From assembly GCA_038239195.1 (NCBI GenBank), contig JBBSEZ010000068.1, forward strand, positions 1 to 29,093: a stretch of 29,093 nucleotides of DNA. Direction: 5' to 3'. Positions 1 to 7,652 of the stretch are shown in pieces (within the stretch, counting starts at the first letter, position 1; each line of letters starts with the position of its first letter). The DNA comes from JBBSEZ01 sp038239195 (GTDB lineage Bacteria; Planctomycetota; Planctomycetia; Gemmatales; Gemmataceae). The notes below the pieces were generated by a model. That model was not told the DNA's origin. It searched no databases and saw nothing but the letters and a program-made list of their open reading frames with translations. Position numbers and translations under genes: made by a program.

Positions 1-140
1 CGATGCGGCCCCTCCCCCGCGTGGGCCTCGAAGACTCGGCCCACCCTACGAGGCCCGCGCAAAGAGGTTGTCACACTCGGGCCAGGTTGGCGGTAGGTGA
101 GGGAGAAGCGAGCCCGAACTGCAAACCTGGAGAGACGATC

Positions 141-686
141 GTGGACTCGAAGAGCCTGGTGAAGATCAGCAAGTTTCTGAGCAAACATCTGCGACACGAC
201 CCCGGCGGCCTCGGCCTGACGCTGGCGCCGGGCGGCTGGGTGGAGGTGGAGGCCCTTCTGGAGGGGTGCGCGAAGAAAGGAATGTACCTCACCCGCGAGC
301 AGCTCGAAAAGGTCGTGGCGGGGAACGACAAGCGGCGCTTCTCGTTCGACGAGACGAGCGAGCTGCTCCGCGCCAACCAGGGGCACAGCGTCGAGGTCGA
401 TTTGCAACTGGAGCCTGTCGCGCCGCCCGCGGTGCTGTATCATGGCACGGCCGAGGACACCGTCGGGACGATCCTGCGCGACGGGCTGCGCAAGATGCGC
501 CGCCACCACGTGCATCTGTCGGCGACGGTCCCGACGGCGCACGCGGTCGGCTCGCGCCACGGCAGGCCGGTCGTCCTGGTCGTCGATGCCGCCGCGATGA
601 GCCTGGCCGGCACGCTCTTCTATCGTTCTGCGAACGGCGTCTGGCTGGTGGAGGAGGTGCCGCCCGAACGTCTGCGCCGCCTGTGA
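141..686 (+). CDS. kptA: RNA 2'-phosphotransferase, Tpt1/KptA family
   Basis: Tpt1/KptA enzymes move the splice-junction 2'-phosphate of RNA onto NAD+, giving ADP-ribose 1'',2''-cyclic phosphate and nicotinamide; the natural bacterial substrate is not well defined. The 181-residue product has the usual family length. Visible family blocks are the N-terminal LSKHLRHDP (residues 13-21, with the Arg-His pair), RANQGHS (77-83), LYHGT (99-103, NAD-binding) and RRHHVHLS (120-127). The frame is open to position 3, but GTG at 141 is chosen because GGAGAG lies just upstream and homology begins there; the 46 codons before it look non-coding. An aminotransferase gene follows after 32 bp on the same strand, so co-transcription is possible, though no functional link is evident. 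Confidence 0.93.
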   Translation: MDSKSLVKISKFLSKHLRHDPGGLGLTLAPGGWVEVEALLEGCAKKGMYLTREQLEKVVAGNDKRRFSFDETSELLRANQGHSVEVDLQLEPVAPPAVLYHGTAEDTVGTILRDGLRKMRRHHVHLSATVPTAHAVGSRHGRPVVLVVDAAAMSLAGTLFYRSANGVWLVEEVPPERLRRL

Positions 687-718
687 GCTCGCCCCAGTCG
701 AGAGGAGAAAGTGAGCCC

Positions 719-2155
719 ATGACCTCCCCCTTGCATCACGCCCAGGAGCCAGCCTCCAACGCCGTGCGCGACGCCGTCGCCCAGGTCGAGCCGCGTGCCC
801 TGCGCACGTTCACGCCGACGCAGGCGGTCGTGGCTAGCAGCGCCGGCGTGTTTCACTGGACGTCGGAAGGCCGGCGGCTCTACGACTTCACGTCGGGCGT
901 GCTGGTGGCGAACCTCGGCCACAACCCCCTGGCCTGGATGCAGCGCTTCACGCGCCACATGGGCTGGCCTGAGGGAGCGCCGGTCAACGCCCCCCCTGCC
1001 CCGCCCGGCTACTTCAGCGCGCTGCCGATGACCGCCTACAACGCGGTCACGCCCCTGGAGGTCGAGGCGAGCCGGCGCCTCGTCGAGGTGTTGCAAGGTC
1101 GAGCGGGAGGGCAGCGCCTCCAGCAGGTGATGTGGGCAGCATCGGGCTCGGAGGCGATCCAGAAAGCGCTGTGGGCGGCGCAGGCTCGCGACCGGGCCCG
1201 CGACGTGATCCTGGCAACGCGCCACGGCTTCCACGGCAAGAAGGGCCTGGCCGGTGCCGTCACCGGCAGCGAGGCCGACCGCGAGCGCGACCCGCGCGTG
1301 CGCTTCATCGGGTTCCCGCGCGCGGAATGCGCCGACGTGAGCATGCGCGATCGGCCGTTCGACGCCACGCCCTACCGCCAGGAGCTCGAGGCCCTGCTCC
1401 ACCAGTTCGGCCGGCGCCTGGGCACGCTCATCACCGAGCCCTACCTGGGCGGCGGCGGGTCGTATCACCCTCCCACGGCGTACTTGCAAATGCTCCAGGC
1501 CTTTTGCCGCGCGCACGACCTCGTCTTCGTGCTCGACGAGGTGCAGGCGAACTTCGGCCGAACGCGCGACCTGTTCGCCTACGAGACGTATGGCCTGGAG
1601 CCGGACGTCGTCGTTCTCGGCAAGGGACTGGGCAACGGCGTGCCGGTCGCGGCGGCCGTCGGGCGCACCGACCTGTTCGGGGCCCTGGACTACGGCGAGG
1701 GCTCCGACACGTGGAGCGCCAACCCGTTGTGCTGCGCCGCGGTGCTGGCCACCCTGGAGGAGTTTGGTGCGCACGACGTGCTGGGCCACAGCCGGCGCGT
1801 CTCGGCGATCCTGGAGGAGGGGCTGGTGAGGTTGAAGGAGCTCCCGTTCGTCGCTGCCGTGCGCGGGGAGCAAGGGGGGATGGTTTGGGGCATTGAGATG
1901 GCCGACCACGCGGGGAAGAGCGCCGCGGAGTGGGCCAACGAGGCGGTGCTGGCCTGCTATCTGGGAGAGGGCGGGCAGGGAGACGGCATTCATTTGCTGG
2001 GGCCGCTGGCGAAGAAGGTGATACGGGTGGCGCCGCCGTTGGTCATCACCGAGGCGGAGGCGCGGGCGAGCGGGGAGCTGATGATGCGAGCGCTGGCGGG
2101 GATGGGGAAGGCGGGGGCGGCGGGGAAGGAGCGGGAGCTGGCGACGGTGGGGTGA
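719..2155 (+). CDS. Class III PLP-dependent aminotransferase
   Basis: A 478-residue fold-type I aminotransferase of the class III group (ornithine, acetylornithine, GABA and diaminobutyrate aminotransferases). Visible features are the glycine-rich cofactor-phosphate region ASGSEAIQKAL, the LDEVQANFGRT block with PLP-pyridine Asp at about residue 273, and LGKGLGNGVP with the Schiff-base lysine at about residue 302, followed by a substrate/PLP loop with SDTWSANPL. Start ATG 719 is preceded by AGGAGAA. The frame is also open upstream through kptA, but that part is a shadow. The amino donor cannot be decided from sequence alone: there is no biosynthetic neighbour, and kptA upstream and a nuclease-like gene downstream give no pathway clue. 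Confidence 0.9.
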   Translation: MTSPLHHAQEPASNAVRDAVAQVEPRALRTFTPTQAVVASSAGVFHWTSEGRRLYDFTSGVLVANLGHNPLAWMQRFTRHMGWPEGAPVNAPPAPPGYFSALPMTAYNAVTPLEVEASRRLVEVLQGRAGGQRLQQVMWAASGSEAIQKALWAAQARDRARDVILATRHGFHGKKGLAGAVTGSEADRERDPRVRFIGFPRAECADVSMRDRPFDATPYRQELEALLHQFGRRLGTLITEPYLGGGGSYHPPTAYLQMLQAFCRAHDLVFVLDEVQANFGRTRDLFAYETYGLEPDVVVLGKGLGNGVPVAAAVGRTDLFGALDYGEGSDTWSANPLCCAAVLATLEEFGAHDVLGHSRRVSAILEEGLVRLKELPFVAAVRGEQGGMVWGIEMADHAGKSAAEWANEAVLACYLGEGGQGDGIHLLGPLAKKVIRVAPPLVITEAEARASGELMMRALAGMGKAGAAGKERELATVG

Positions 2156-2189
2156 GGAGCTGGCCTGGGACTTTCTGGAGACGTTTGAG

Positions 2190-2999
2190 ATGGAAGCCAT
2201 GAGCATTGAGTCTCTCCTGCTCTCGACCTGGGAAGAGGATGGCTTCGTGGGGAAGGCCCGAGTCCCGCTGGGGACGTCCGACGTGGACGTGCTCGCTATC
2301 CACGCTCAAGAGAGGAAGGTTCGCGTCGGCGAGACGAAGGTTCGTGAGGGCAGCCAAAAAGTCTATGTGATAGATGACTGGACGCTGACATGGATCGAGT
2401 CAGCGCCGCACAAGGACTTCGGCGACTGGTTGAAGGACTTTGGCGACTGGCACAGGTGGCTGGGGAACCTGCCCAAACTCTGGTGCGACGACGGCAAGCC
2501 TGCCGTCCCGTGGCTGCCTCACGCCTCGAAGGTAAAGGAGATCCAGGTCGTCTTCTGCTGCAACCTGTACCTCCTCTGTGCTCAGCAAGAGGTGGACGAC
2601 GCTTTGCGCAGGGCAGCGGTCCGTTATCTCGGTGAGAACCCGGCGCTGGTTGGGCGGCTGGACGCCGGCTTGCAGGTCAAGGCGGAGGTGAAGCCCACAG
2701 TGGAGATCGTGACAAGCCTGATCGAGGCTGGCTTCAAGCGGATCGAGGACGGGTACGGACGGCGATTCGGCGACAACTTCAAGGACTTGTTCCGCGAGGT
2801 GCATCGCTACCTGTGCCCGGCGTTAGATAGGCTTCCATGCGACGGGGAAGGACTGCGCCTGGGCACGCGAAAGGAATCGTTCAAGTCCGAGATTCGCAAA
2901 GCGACCGTACTCGGCCTCCTGAAGAAGATGGGAGTCAGTGACGAGGAACTGAGGGAGTGGCTGCCCGGCCCTCCCGGGACCAATGCGACCAGTCAGTAG
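2190..2999 (+). CDS. Hypothetical protein with PD-(D/E)XK-like N-terminus
   Basis: I do not recognise the family of this 269-residue protein. The first 60 residues resemble a restriction-endonuclease-like core: TSDVDVLAI (Asp31/Asp33) followed by a strand ending GETK (Glu48-x-Lys50), the D...ExK spacing of PD-(D/E)XK enzymes. The remainder is predicted mixed alpha/beta, has a Trp/Asp-rich stretch with a short repeat of FGDW at about residues 73-86, and ends in a charged helical region. Two starts are possible, ATG 2190 (GGAG about 12 nt upstream) and ATG 2199 (GGAAG about 5 nt upstream). It lies 34 bp after the aminotransferase. Base use is slightly less GC-biased than its neighbours, which could mean transfer. 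A nuclease function is inference only. Confidence 0.75.
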   Translation: MEAMSIESLLLSTWEEDGFVGKARVPLGTSDVDVLAIHAQERKVRVGETKVREGSQKVYVIDDWTLTWIESAPHKDFGDWLKDFGDWHRWLGNLPKLWCDDGKPAVPWLPHASKVKEIQVVFCCNLYLLCAQQEVDDALRRAAVRYLGENPALVGRLDAGLQVKAEVKPTVEIVTSLIEAGFKRIEDGYGRRFGDNFKDLFREVHRYLCPALDRLPCDGEGLRLGTRKESFKSEIRKATVLGLLKKMGVSDEELREWLPGPPGTNATSQ

Positions 3000-3129
3000 C
3001 CGACCTGCGAGGAGTTGGCCCCTCGAGCATCCTCACCCAGGCAGGCCCCAGGTGTCCGTCACGTCTTCGACGACGAAGCCATGCGATGCTCCCGACGAGC
3101 TTCAGCAGACAACGGGGCGCGGCCATGCC

Positions 3130-3420
3130 TCAGAGTTGAGCAAGCTCTTCATGCCGACGGTTCGCCGCGATCCCCGCCAGAAACTCGCCCCACAGCGGGT
3201 TGTCCTTCCCCAACCCTGTCGCCAACCTCTTCGCCGGGATCGGTGGAAGTTCCAGGGCATGAAGCTCGGCCCCCGCATCGATGCGCGCCAACACCATCCG
3301 TTCGAGTGCCTGGTACGCTTCGAGTTTCGTGCTCCCTTCCGCGCTCATCGCGAAGGGCTCTCCGGCGCGGGCCCGATAGCGCCCCCCGTCGATGGGCTCA
3401 ACCAAAATCGGGACTTGCAT
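3130..3420 (-). CDS. Small antitoxin-like conserved protein (HicB-like start)
   Basis: A 96-residue protein whose first half (MQVPILVEP, then GGRYRAR, then SAEGSTKLEAYQALERMV) has the three-strand-plus-helix pattern of HicB-like or similar small antitoxins: a short sheet, a turn with charged residues, then a helix starting with an EA pair. Proteins of this look are frequent in planctomycetes next to PIN-domain (VapC-like) toxins. GAGGA lies at a good distance before ATG 3420. The expected toxin should follow on the minus strand below 3130, but I see no intact PIN or HicA frame there, only about 130 bp before the opposing gene. It is therefore either an orphan antitoxin or an unrelated small conserved protein. 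Confidence 0.65.
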   Translation of the reverse strand: MQVPILVEPIDGGRYRARAGEPFAMSAEGSTKLEAYQALERMVLARIDAGAELHALELPPIPAKRLATGLGKDNPLWGEFLAGIAANRRHEELAQL

Positions 3421-3508
3421 GGCTCGTCCTCTTCACAACCGAGAGCGCCCTCACCCCATTCTACCCACTGGTCCCGTATCTTCACGCCCCGAGGCGCCCC
3501 GGTTCCCG

Positions 3509-3538
3509 CTGACACCGCCCCGCCTTTCGCGGTACACT
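3509..3538 (+). promoter_or_regulatory. Candidate sigma70-type promoter for the C45 hydrolase gene
   Basis: CTGACA at 3509-3514 and TACACT at 3533-3538 are separated by 18 bp and lie about 47 bp before the start codon of the downstream gene. The match is 5/6 and 4/6 to the consensus, in otherwise GC-rich DNA. Confidence 0.4.
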
Positions 3539-3584
3539 AACACTGTGCTCGCCCCCGCAACCCTTCCTGGGAGGAGCCATCCCC

Positions 3585-4772
3585 ATGCGCCCTCTGCGCA
3601 TTCTTATGTCCGCCATCCTCGTCCTCGTGCTGACGGTCCCCGCCCGCGCAGCCGAAGAAACGCCCGTTTTCCGCTTCCCCGCCGGCAAGCACGGCACGAA
3701 GGCGGAGCTCAAATACGTAAACGACGTCCCCGTCCTCATCGTCTCTGGCTCGCCCGAGGAGATCGGCGAAGGGGTCGGCGTCCTCGCCCTCAAGCCGGCC
3801 AAGCGCATCCTCAGTTACCCGCGCGACCTGCTCAGGGCCCTTGCCGTTGATCGCGCCTGGGGCTTCTTCATCGGCACCGGCCGGGGCATGTTCAAGTCGT
3901 TCCCCGCCGACTACCAGAAGGAGCTCGACGCCATCGTCAAGAGCGCCGGCGTCGAGCGCGACGGGGTGATCGCCGGCAACACCTTCTTCGACATCAAGAA
4001 GTTCCTCGCCTGCTCCGCCGTTCTCGTCGAGGGCAAGATGAGCGCCACCGGCGGGCCGATGCTGGCGCGCAACCTCGATTACCCCTCGCTGGGCTACATC
4101 CATCAGTACAGCCTCGTCACCGTCTACCGGCCCACCGGCAAGCGCGCCTTCGCCACGGTCGGCTTCCCCGGGCTCGTCGGCGTGCTATCCGGCATCAACG
4201 ACGCCGGCCTGGCCGTTGCCGTTCTCGAGGTCTTCGACGTCAAGGCGCCCGAGCCGCACTTCGATGCGCGCGGCATCCCCTATGGCCTCTGCCTCCGCAA
4301 GGTGCTCGAGGAGTGCAGCACCATAGCCGAGGCCAAGAAGAAGCTCGAAAGCCTGCGCCGCACCACGACCATCAACGTCGTCGTCGCCGACCGCACAGGC
4401 GTCGCGGTGCTCGAAGTCACCCCGCGCCGGGTGATTCAGCGCGAGGCACAGCGCGGCGTTTGCGTGTCCACCAACCACTTCTGCGATGCCGCCCTCAAGC
4501 CCCCCAATGGGGTCAACATCGACCGCTCCTTCGAGCGCTTCGCCCGGTTGGAGAAGGTGCGCGATCTGGGCGGCAAGATGGGGCCCGATGGGCTGCGCAA
4601 GCACCTCGACGCGGTCAACCTGGGCACGGTCACCCTCCAAACGATGGTCTTCGAGCCGGCCACGCTGCGCCTCCACGTGAGCATCAACAAGGTCCCGGCC
4701 TCGAGGCACCCACTGCGCACCCTCGACCTGGCCCCGCTGCTGGCGAACGAGGCCCGACGCAAGGGCGATTGA
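3585..4772 (+). CDS. Secreted C45/AAT-family Ntn hydrolase (autoproteolytic acyltransferase-like)
   Basis: The 395-residue protein begins with a clear signal peptide (RPLRILMSAILVLVL then an ARAA cleavage region at about residues 20-23), so it should act outside the cytoplasm. The body matches the acyl-coenzyme A:6-aminopenicillanic acid acyltransferase (peptidase C45) group of N-terminal nucleophile hydrolases. The segment KKFLACSAVLVEG places the probable nucleophile at Cys143, and MLARNLDYPSLG follows, the Asn-Asp block typical after the nucleophile. Members self-cleave before the Cys and hydrolyse or transfer amide bonds; the substrate here is unknown. ATG 3585 follows GAGGAG. The gene stands 164 bp from the antitoxin-like gene behind a plausible promoter. 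Confidence is high for the family and low for the substrate. Confidence 0.85.
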   Translation: MRPLRILMSAILVLVLTVPARAAEETPVFRFPAGKHGTKAELKYVNDVPVLIVSGSPEEIGEGVGVLALKPAKRILSYPRDLLRALAVDRAWGFFIGTGRGMFKSFPADYQKELDAIVKSAGVERDGVIAGNTFFDIKKFLACSAVLVEGKMSATGGPMLARNLDYPSLGYIHQYSLVTVYRPTGKRAFATVGFPGLVGVLSGINDAGLAVAVLEVFDVKAPEPHFDARGIPYGLCLRKVLEECSTIAEAKKKLESLRRTTTINVVVADRTGVAVLEVTPRRVIQREAQRGVCVSTNHFCDAALKPPNGVNIDRSFERFARLEKVRDLGGKMGPDGLRKHLDAVNLGTVTLQTMVFEPATLRLHVSINKVPASRHPLRTLDLAPLLANEARRKGD

Positions 4773-4873
4773 GCCTGGTCAGGGGCGCCGGCGCGCCCTT
4801 GCCTCGCCAGGGCCCCGCAAGTTCGCCTCCCCATCCGATCGGCGTTGATCTTTCCTGTCGGAGGGGGTATGGG

Positions 4874-5677
4874 ATGGGCAACTCACGTTCGGCCAACTGG
4901 GACCGTGTCGTTTCTCTCGGCCACCCACGGGGCCTCGCGATGAGCCGTCGATCTTTCCTCCTGGCGGTGGGCATTGTCGCTTTTCTGACCTGCACCGTCT
5001 TCACGACGGTGCTGCTCCTGGTGCGCTACGAGCCCAAGCGCTACAAGGCCGCCGCCCAGCCGCCCGGCCCCGAGCGCATGGAGAACTCGCAGGCGTTCTA
5101 CTTCGAGTTCTCGGCGCTCCACAATGAGGTCACCGACCCCAGCGGGGGGCGCGAATGGGGCAACCGCTTCACCGAACAGCAGATCAACGGCTACCTCAGC
5201 GAAGGCTTCGTCCAATCGGGCCTCGCCGAGCGGCTGCTGCCCGAACGCATCAGCGAGCCGCGCGTCATCATCGAGGCCGACCGCATCCGCCTGGCTTTCC
5301 GCTACGGCAACAGCAGCATCTGGAGCACGATCATCTCGATCGACTTCGGAGTCTGGCTGTCCCAGAAGGAGCCCAACGTCGTCGCCCTGCAACTGCAAGG
5401 CTTCCACGCCGGCGCCCTGCCGATCTCTGCCCAGTCGCTCCTCGAGCGCATCTCCGAGGTGTGCCGGCAGAACGACATCGAAGTCACCTGGTATCGCCAC
5501 GAGGGGCACCCGGTCGCTCTGCTCCGCTTTCAGGCCAACCAGCCGCGCCCCACTCTCCAGTTCCGCGACGTTCGCCTCGAGCCGGGCGCTATCGTCATCC
5601 AGGGCCGCTCGCGCGAAGGGACGATGCCCTCGATCCTCTCCATTCCCGGCACCGTGTTGAAGCCCAGGGAACCGTAA
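4874..5677 (+). CDS. Membrane-anchored hypothetical protein
   Basis: A 267-residue protein with a single hydrophobic segment (FLLAVGIVAFLTCTVF, roughly residues 28-45) near the N-terminus followed by a soluble domain, so probably a bitopic protein with its C-terminal domain outside. The soluble part has the block FTEQQINGYLSEGF and alternating beta-strand-like segments, which loosely recalls lipid-binding TULIP/YpmS-like proteins; this is only an impression. The start at 4874 is preferred because GGAGGGGG sits 8 nt upstream. ATG 4940 (MSRRSF), 22 codons later, is the alternative and gives a more conventional short N-terminus, but has no clear ribosome binding site. It follows the C45 gene by about 100 bp on the same strand. 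Confidence 0.75.
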   Translation: MGNSRSANWDRVVSLGHPRGLAMSRRSFLLAVGIVAFLTCTVFTTVLLLVRYEPKRYKAAAQPPGPERMENSQAFYFEFSALHNEVTDPSGGREWGNRFTEQQINGYLSEGFVQSGLAERLLPERISEPRVIIEADRIRLAFRYGNSSIWSTIISIDFGVWLSQKEPNVVALQLQGFHAGALPISAQSLLERISEVCRQNDIEVTWYRHEGHPVALLRFQANQPRPTLQFRDVRLEPGAIVIQGRSREGTMPSILSIPGTVLKPREP

Positions 5678-5698
5678 GGGCGACCACTCGCTCTCGCA

Positions 5699-6076
5699 TT
5701 ATCCGGGGCCTCTCACGCCCCTCCCCTCCCCTGCCCCGTTCTCGAAGGTCGCGGACCAGCACTCCCCCGTCCGCTGCAACCGCAGGCGCCCGTGAAGGCG
5801 CACCCCCACGAGCATCACGCTCACCTGCCCGTCCGTCTGCTCCTCCCAGAGAAAGGCGCCGCCGTCCCAGCGGACGACCAGGCCGCGCCCCCCGCTCACG
5901 GGCCCTTCGTACTCCAGGTAGGCGAGCCGGTGATCGAAGGAGCGCTCGGCGCCGACGGCAACGCCTTCGCGCGGGGGCGCGCTGAACCGCCACGTTTGCA
6001 AGGCCTCGCCGGCCTCCAGCATCAGGTCCCAGTGCAGGATCGGGTGGTCGTGCTCGAGAATGACGAACCGCGGCAT
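5699..6076 (-). CDS. Stand-alone LigD-type 3'-phosphoesterase domain protein
   Basis: A 125-residue protein matching the phosphoesterase (PE) module found at the N-terminus of the bacterial NHEJ ligase LigD, here without polymerase or ligase. Residues 4-17 (FVILEHDHPILHWD) carry the two His and the Asp of the PE metal/phosphate site. The Arg that normally follows (HYDFRLE in LigD) is Met here (HWDLMLE), a change I associate with planctomycete single-domain versions. PE modules trim 3'-phosphates or ribonucleotides from DNA ends; the activity of this subfamily is uncertain. ATG 6076 has AGAGGG at good spacing; a GTG at 6109 would add 11 residues. It ends tail-to-tail with the preceding gene. 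No ku or ligase gene is in the window. Confidence 0.8.
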   Translation of the reverse strand: MPRFVILEHDHPILHWDLMLEAGEALQTWRFSAPPREGVAVGAERSFDHRLAYLEYEGPVSGGRGLVVRWDGGAFLWEEQTDGQVSVMLVGVRLHGRLRLQRTGECWSATFENGAGEGRGVRGPG

Positions 6077-6376
6077 GGGCGGCCCTCTGGGTGCGAGCGC
6101 AGCGCTCACGGACCTATTCTAGTGGGCCTGCGACGAAGTCATGCAACAAATTGGAGCGACATTTGTTGGGCGTGGCTCAGGCACTGCGCCAGGTCGGCCT
6201 CGGCCTGGCGGAGCCTGGTGTTGGCCTTTGCGGTGAATGGCGCCCCTTTCAGTTCCCCGCGAATAGGGTCAGGTCGCGCTAGTGGACGGATGACATTTAC
6301 GAAGCCGTCCTCTCAACTTTCCCCTATTCTACTGCTGCGCATGCAGGCCGGGAACTGCTGTTCCCGCGGCAAGAGG

Positions 6377-7042
6377 CTAGGCTTTGGACGGTCCCGGCGG
6401 GCACAGCGGGCTTCCGCCACCCTCGTTCTCTCGCCGCAGCCGCGGCAACTCGCCCTGGAACGGCCTGCCCGTCAGCGCCACGCTGATCCCGTCGATGGCC
6501 TGTCGCCAGTGGTTCCGCACCGTGCGGTCGGTGACCCCCAGGTCGGCGGCCACCTCCGCCTCGGAAAGCCCGCCGTAGTAGCGCAGGCAGAAGGTCCGCC
6601 GCAGCGGTTCGGGCAAGGCCGCGGCCGCCTCGTGGAACTTCTCTCTCTCGCGGTGGTCGATCAGGTCCGCGGCGACCTCCACTTCTTCCGCCGCTACCTC
6701 GCCGCCCGGCGCCTCAAGACTGGCGACGTCCGGCCTTTCGCGCTGCTCGCGGACGACGTCGCGCACGGCCCAGCGGATGTGCCGTTCGGCCAGACGGGTC
6801 AGTTCCTCGCAGGTCTTCGGGAGGACCGCGGCCAGCGCCGTGCGCAGCCGTCCCAGGACGCGGTCGTGCAAGACCTCATCGGAAGGCAGCCGGACCGCGG
6901 GGTAGTCCCGCAAGATGGCAGCCACCCGCTTGCCCAGCCATTCGTAGGCCAGCTGGACCACCTCGTCGAAGGCCCCCGCCTCGCCCGCCCCGAGGCGACC
7001 CAATGCCCGCTCGACCTGCTCCGCCTTCGCGTCGCACAACAT
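6377..7042 (-). CDS. ECF-like RNA polymerase sigma factor
   Basis: A 221-residue sigma-70-family regulator. The C-terminal third shows sigma region 4: ALPEPLRRTFCLRYYGGLSEAEVAADLG followed by VTDRTVRNHWRQA, a clear helix-turn-helix. The N-terminal half is helical and fits a divergent region 2 (FDEVVQLAYEWLGKRV), as in planctomycete-expanded ECF groups. Start ATG 7042 is chosen because GGGAGGAGGGCGGAG lies directly before it; the frame extends 19 codons further to ATG 7099 with a weaker site. The last 25 residues, after the helix-turn-helix, are Pro/Gly-rich and unlike a sigma factor core. No anti-sigma factor is adjacent. It diverges from the thioredoxin gene across 135 bp, so that gap should hold both promoters. 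Confidence 0.85.
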   Translation of the reverse strand: MLCDAKAEQVERALGRLGAGEAGAFDEVVQLAYEWLGKRVAAILRDYPAVRLPSDEVLHDRVLGRLRTALAAVLPKTCEELTRLAERHIRWAVRDVVREQRERPDVASLEAPGGEVAAEEVEVAADLIDHREREKFHEAAAALPEPLRRTFCLRYYGGLSEAEVAADLGVTDRTVRNHWRQAIDGISVALTGRPFQGELPRLRRENEGGGSPLCPPGPSKA

Positions 7043-7177
7043 CTCTCCGCCCTCCTCCCTGCGAACGAGCTCGCACGCCATCTGAAGATCGTAATCCAAC
7101 GACCGCGTTTCCGCTATCTCGCCCTCGAAACGCTAACAGGGTGGAACGATCGAAGCCTTCAACCAAAGGAGAGAGCC

Positions 7178-7489
7178 ATGTTGCTGGATCAGGAGAGGTT
7201 CGAGGCGGACGTGCTGGGGTCGGAGGGGCCCGTGCTGGTGGACTTCTACGGGACGTGGTGCCCGCCCTGCAAGGTGCTCGCTCCGGTCATCGAAAAGCTC
7301 GCCCGAGACGGCTACCAGGTTTGCAAGGTGGACGTCAAGGCACGCGCCGACCTGGCGGGCCGCTACCGGGTCACCGCCGTCCCCACCCTGGTTGTCCTCA
7401 AGGGCGGCGAGGAGGTCGATCGGTTCGTCGGCATCCAGTCGGAGCGGACGCTCATGGCGGCCCTCGACCGGGCTCGTGGCCCGGCATGA
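7178..7489 (+). CDS. Thioredoxin-family protein with CPPC active site
   Basis: A 103-residue cytoplasmic thioredoxin fold with no signal peptide. The redox motif is WCPPC (Trp27, Cys28, Cys31) instead of the canonical WCGPC, and the cis-proline is in AVPT (Pro69). An extra cysteine, Cys49, is in YQVCKVD. Thioredoxins reduce protein disulfides with electrons from thioredoxin reductase; a Pro in place of the Gly should alter the redox potential, so it may be a specialised or auxiliary form. ATG 7178 follows AAAGGAGAG at 7 nt. It is divergent from the sigma factor, and a large palindrome beginning 23 bp after the stop separates it from the next gene and could end its transcript. Confidence 0.92.
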   Translation: MLLDQERFEADVLGSEGPVLVDFYGTWCPPCKVLAPVIEKLARDGYQVCKVDVKARADLAGRYRVTAVPTLVVLKGGEEVDRFVGIQSERTLMAALDRARGPA

Positions 7490-7511
7490 GGACGAAGGCG
7501 AAGAACGTCCC

Positions 7512-7628
7512 GATCCTCACAGAAGGGAACGAGGGCAACGAAGAGAAGCAGGAGAGGCAGTGTCCTCCATCTTCCTGCTCTCTCTTCCTTTTCTTTCTTC
7601 GTTGCCTTCGTTACCTTCTGTGAGGATC
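7512..7628. repeat. Long imperfect palindrome, repeat type A, copy 1
   Basis: The left arm from 7512 and the reverse complement of the right arm ending at 7628 agree over about 38 bp with few mismatches, starting GATCCTCACAGAAGG and continuing through two AACGA-type units into polypurine DNA. The centre (about 7550-7590) is unpaired. It lies between the thioredoxin and kinase genes. Copy 2 at 8160-8303 shares the ACAGAAGG...AACGAAGA core, so this is a dispersed element and not only a terminator. Confidence 0.8.
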
Positions 7629-7652
7629 TTTCAGCCCTGCCGGAGAGCCCGC

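Noticed and set aside
1..140. Open frame extending kptA upstream to position 3
   Set aside because: No homology before residue 47 and no ribosome binding site; GTG 141 is well supported.
620..2206. A long open frame antisense to the aminotransferase
   Set aside because: It has no recognisable domain, and its composition is what high-GC DNA gives opposite a real gene; the plus-strand frame has clear catalytic motifs.
6139..6312. A 57-codon minus-strand open frame between the sigma factor and phosphoesterase genes
   Set aside because: It has a protein-like composition (a helical RQAEADLAQCLSHAQQM stretch) and may be a remnant of a longer gene, but it has no good start and no family I can name.
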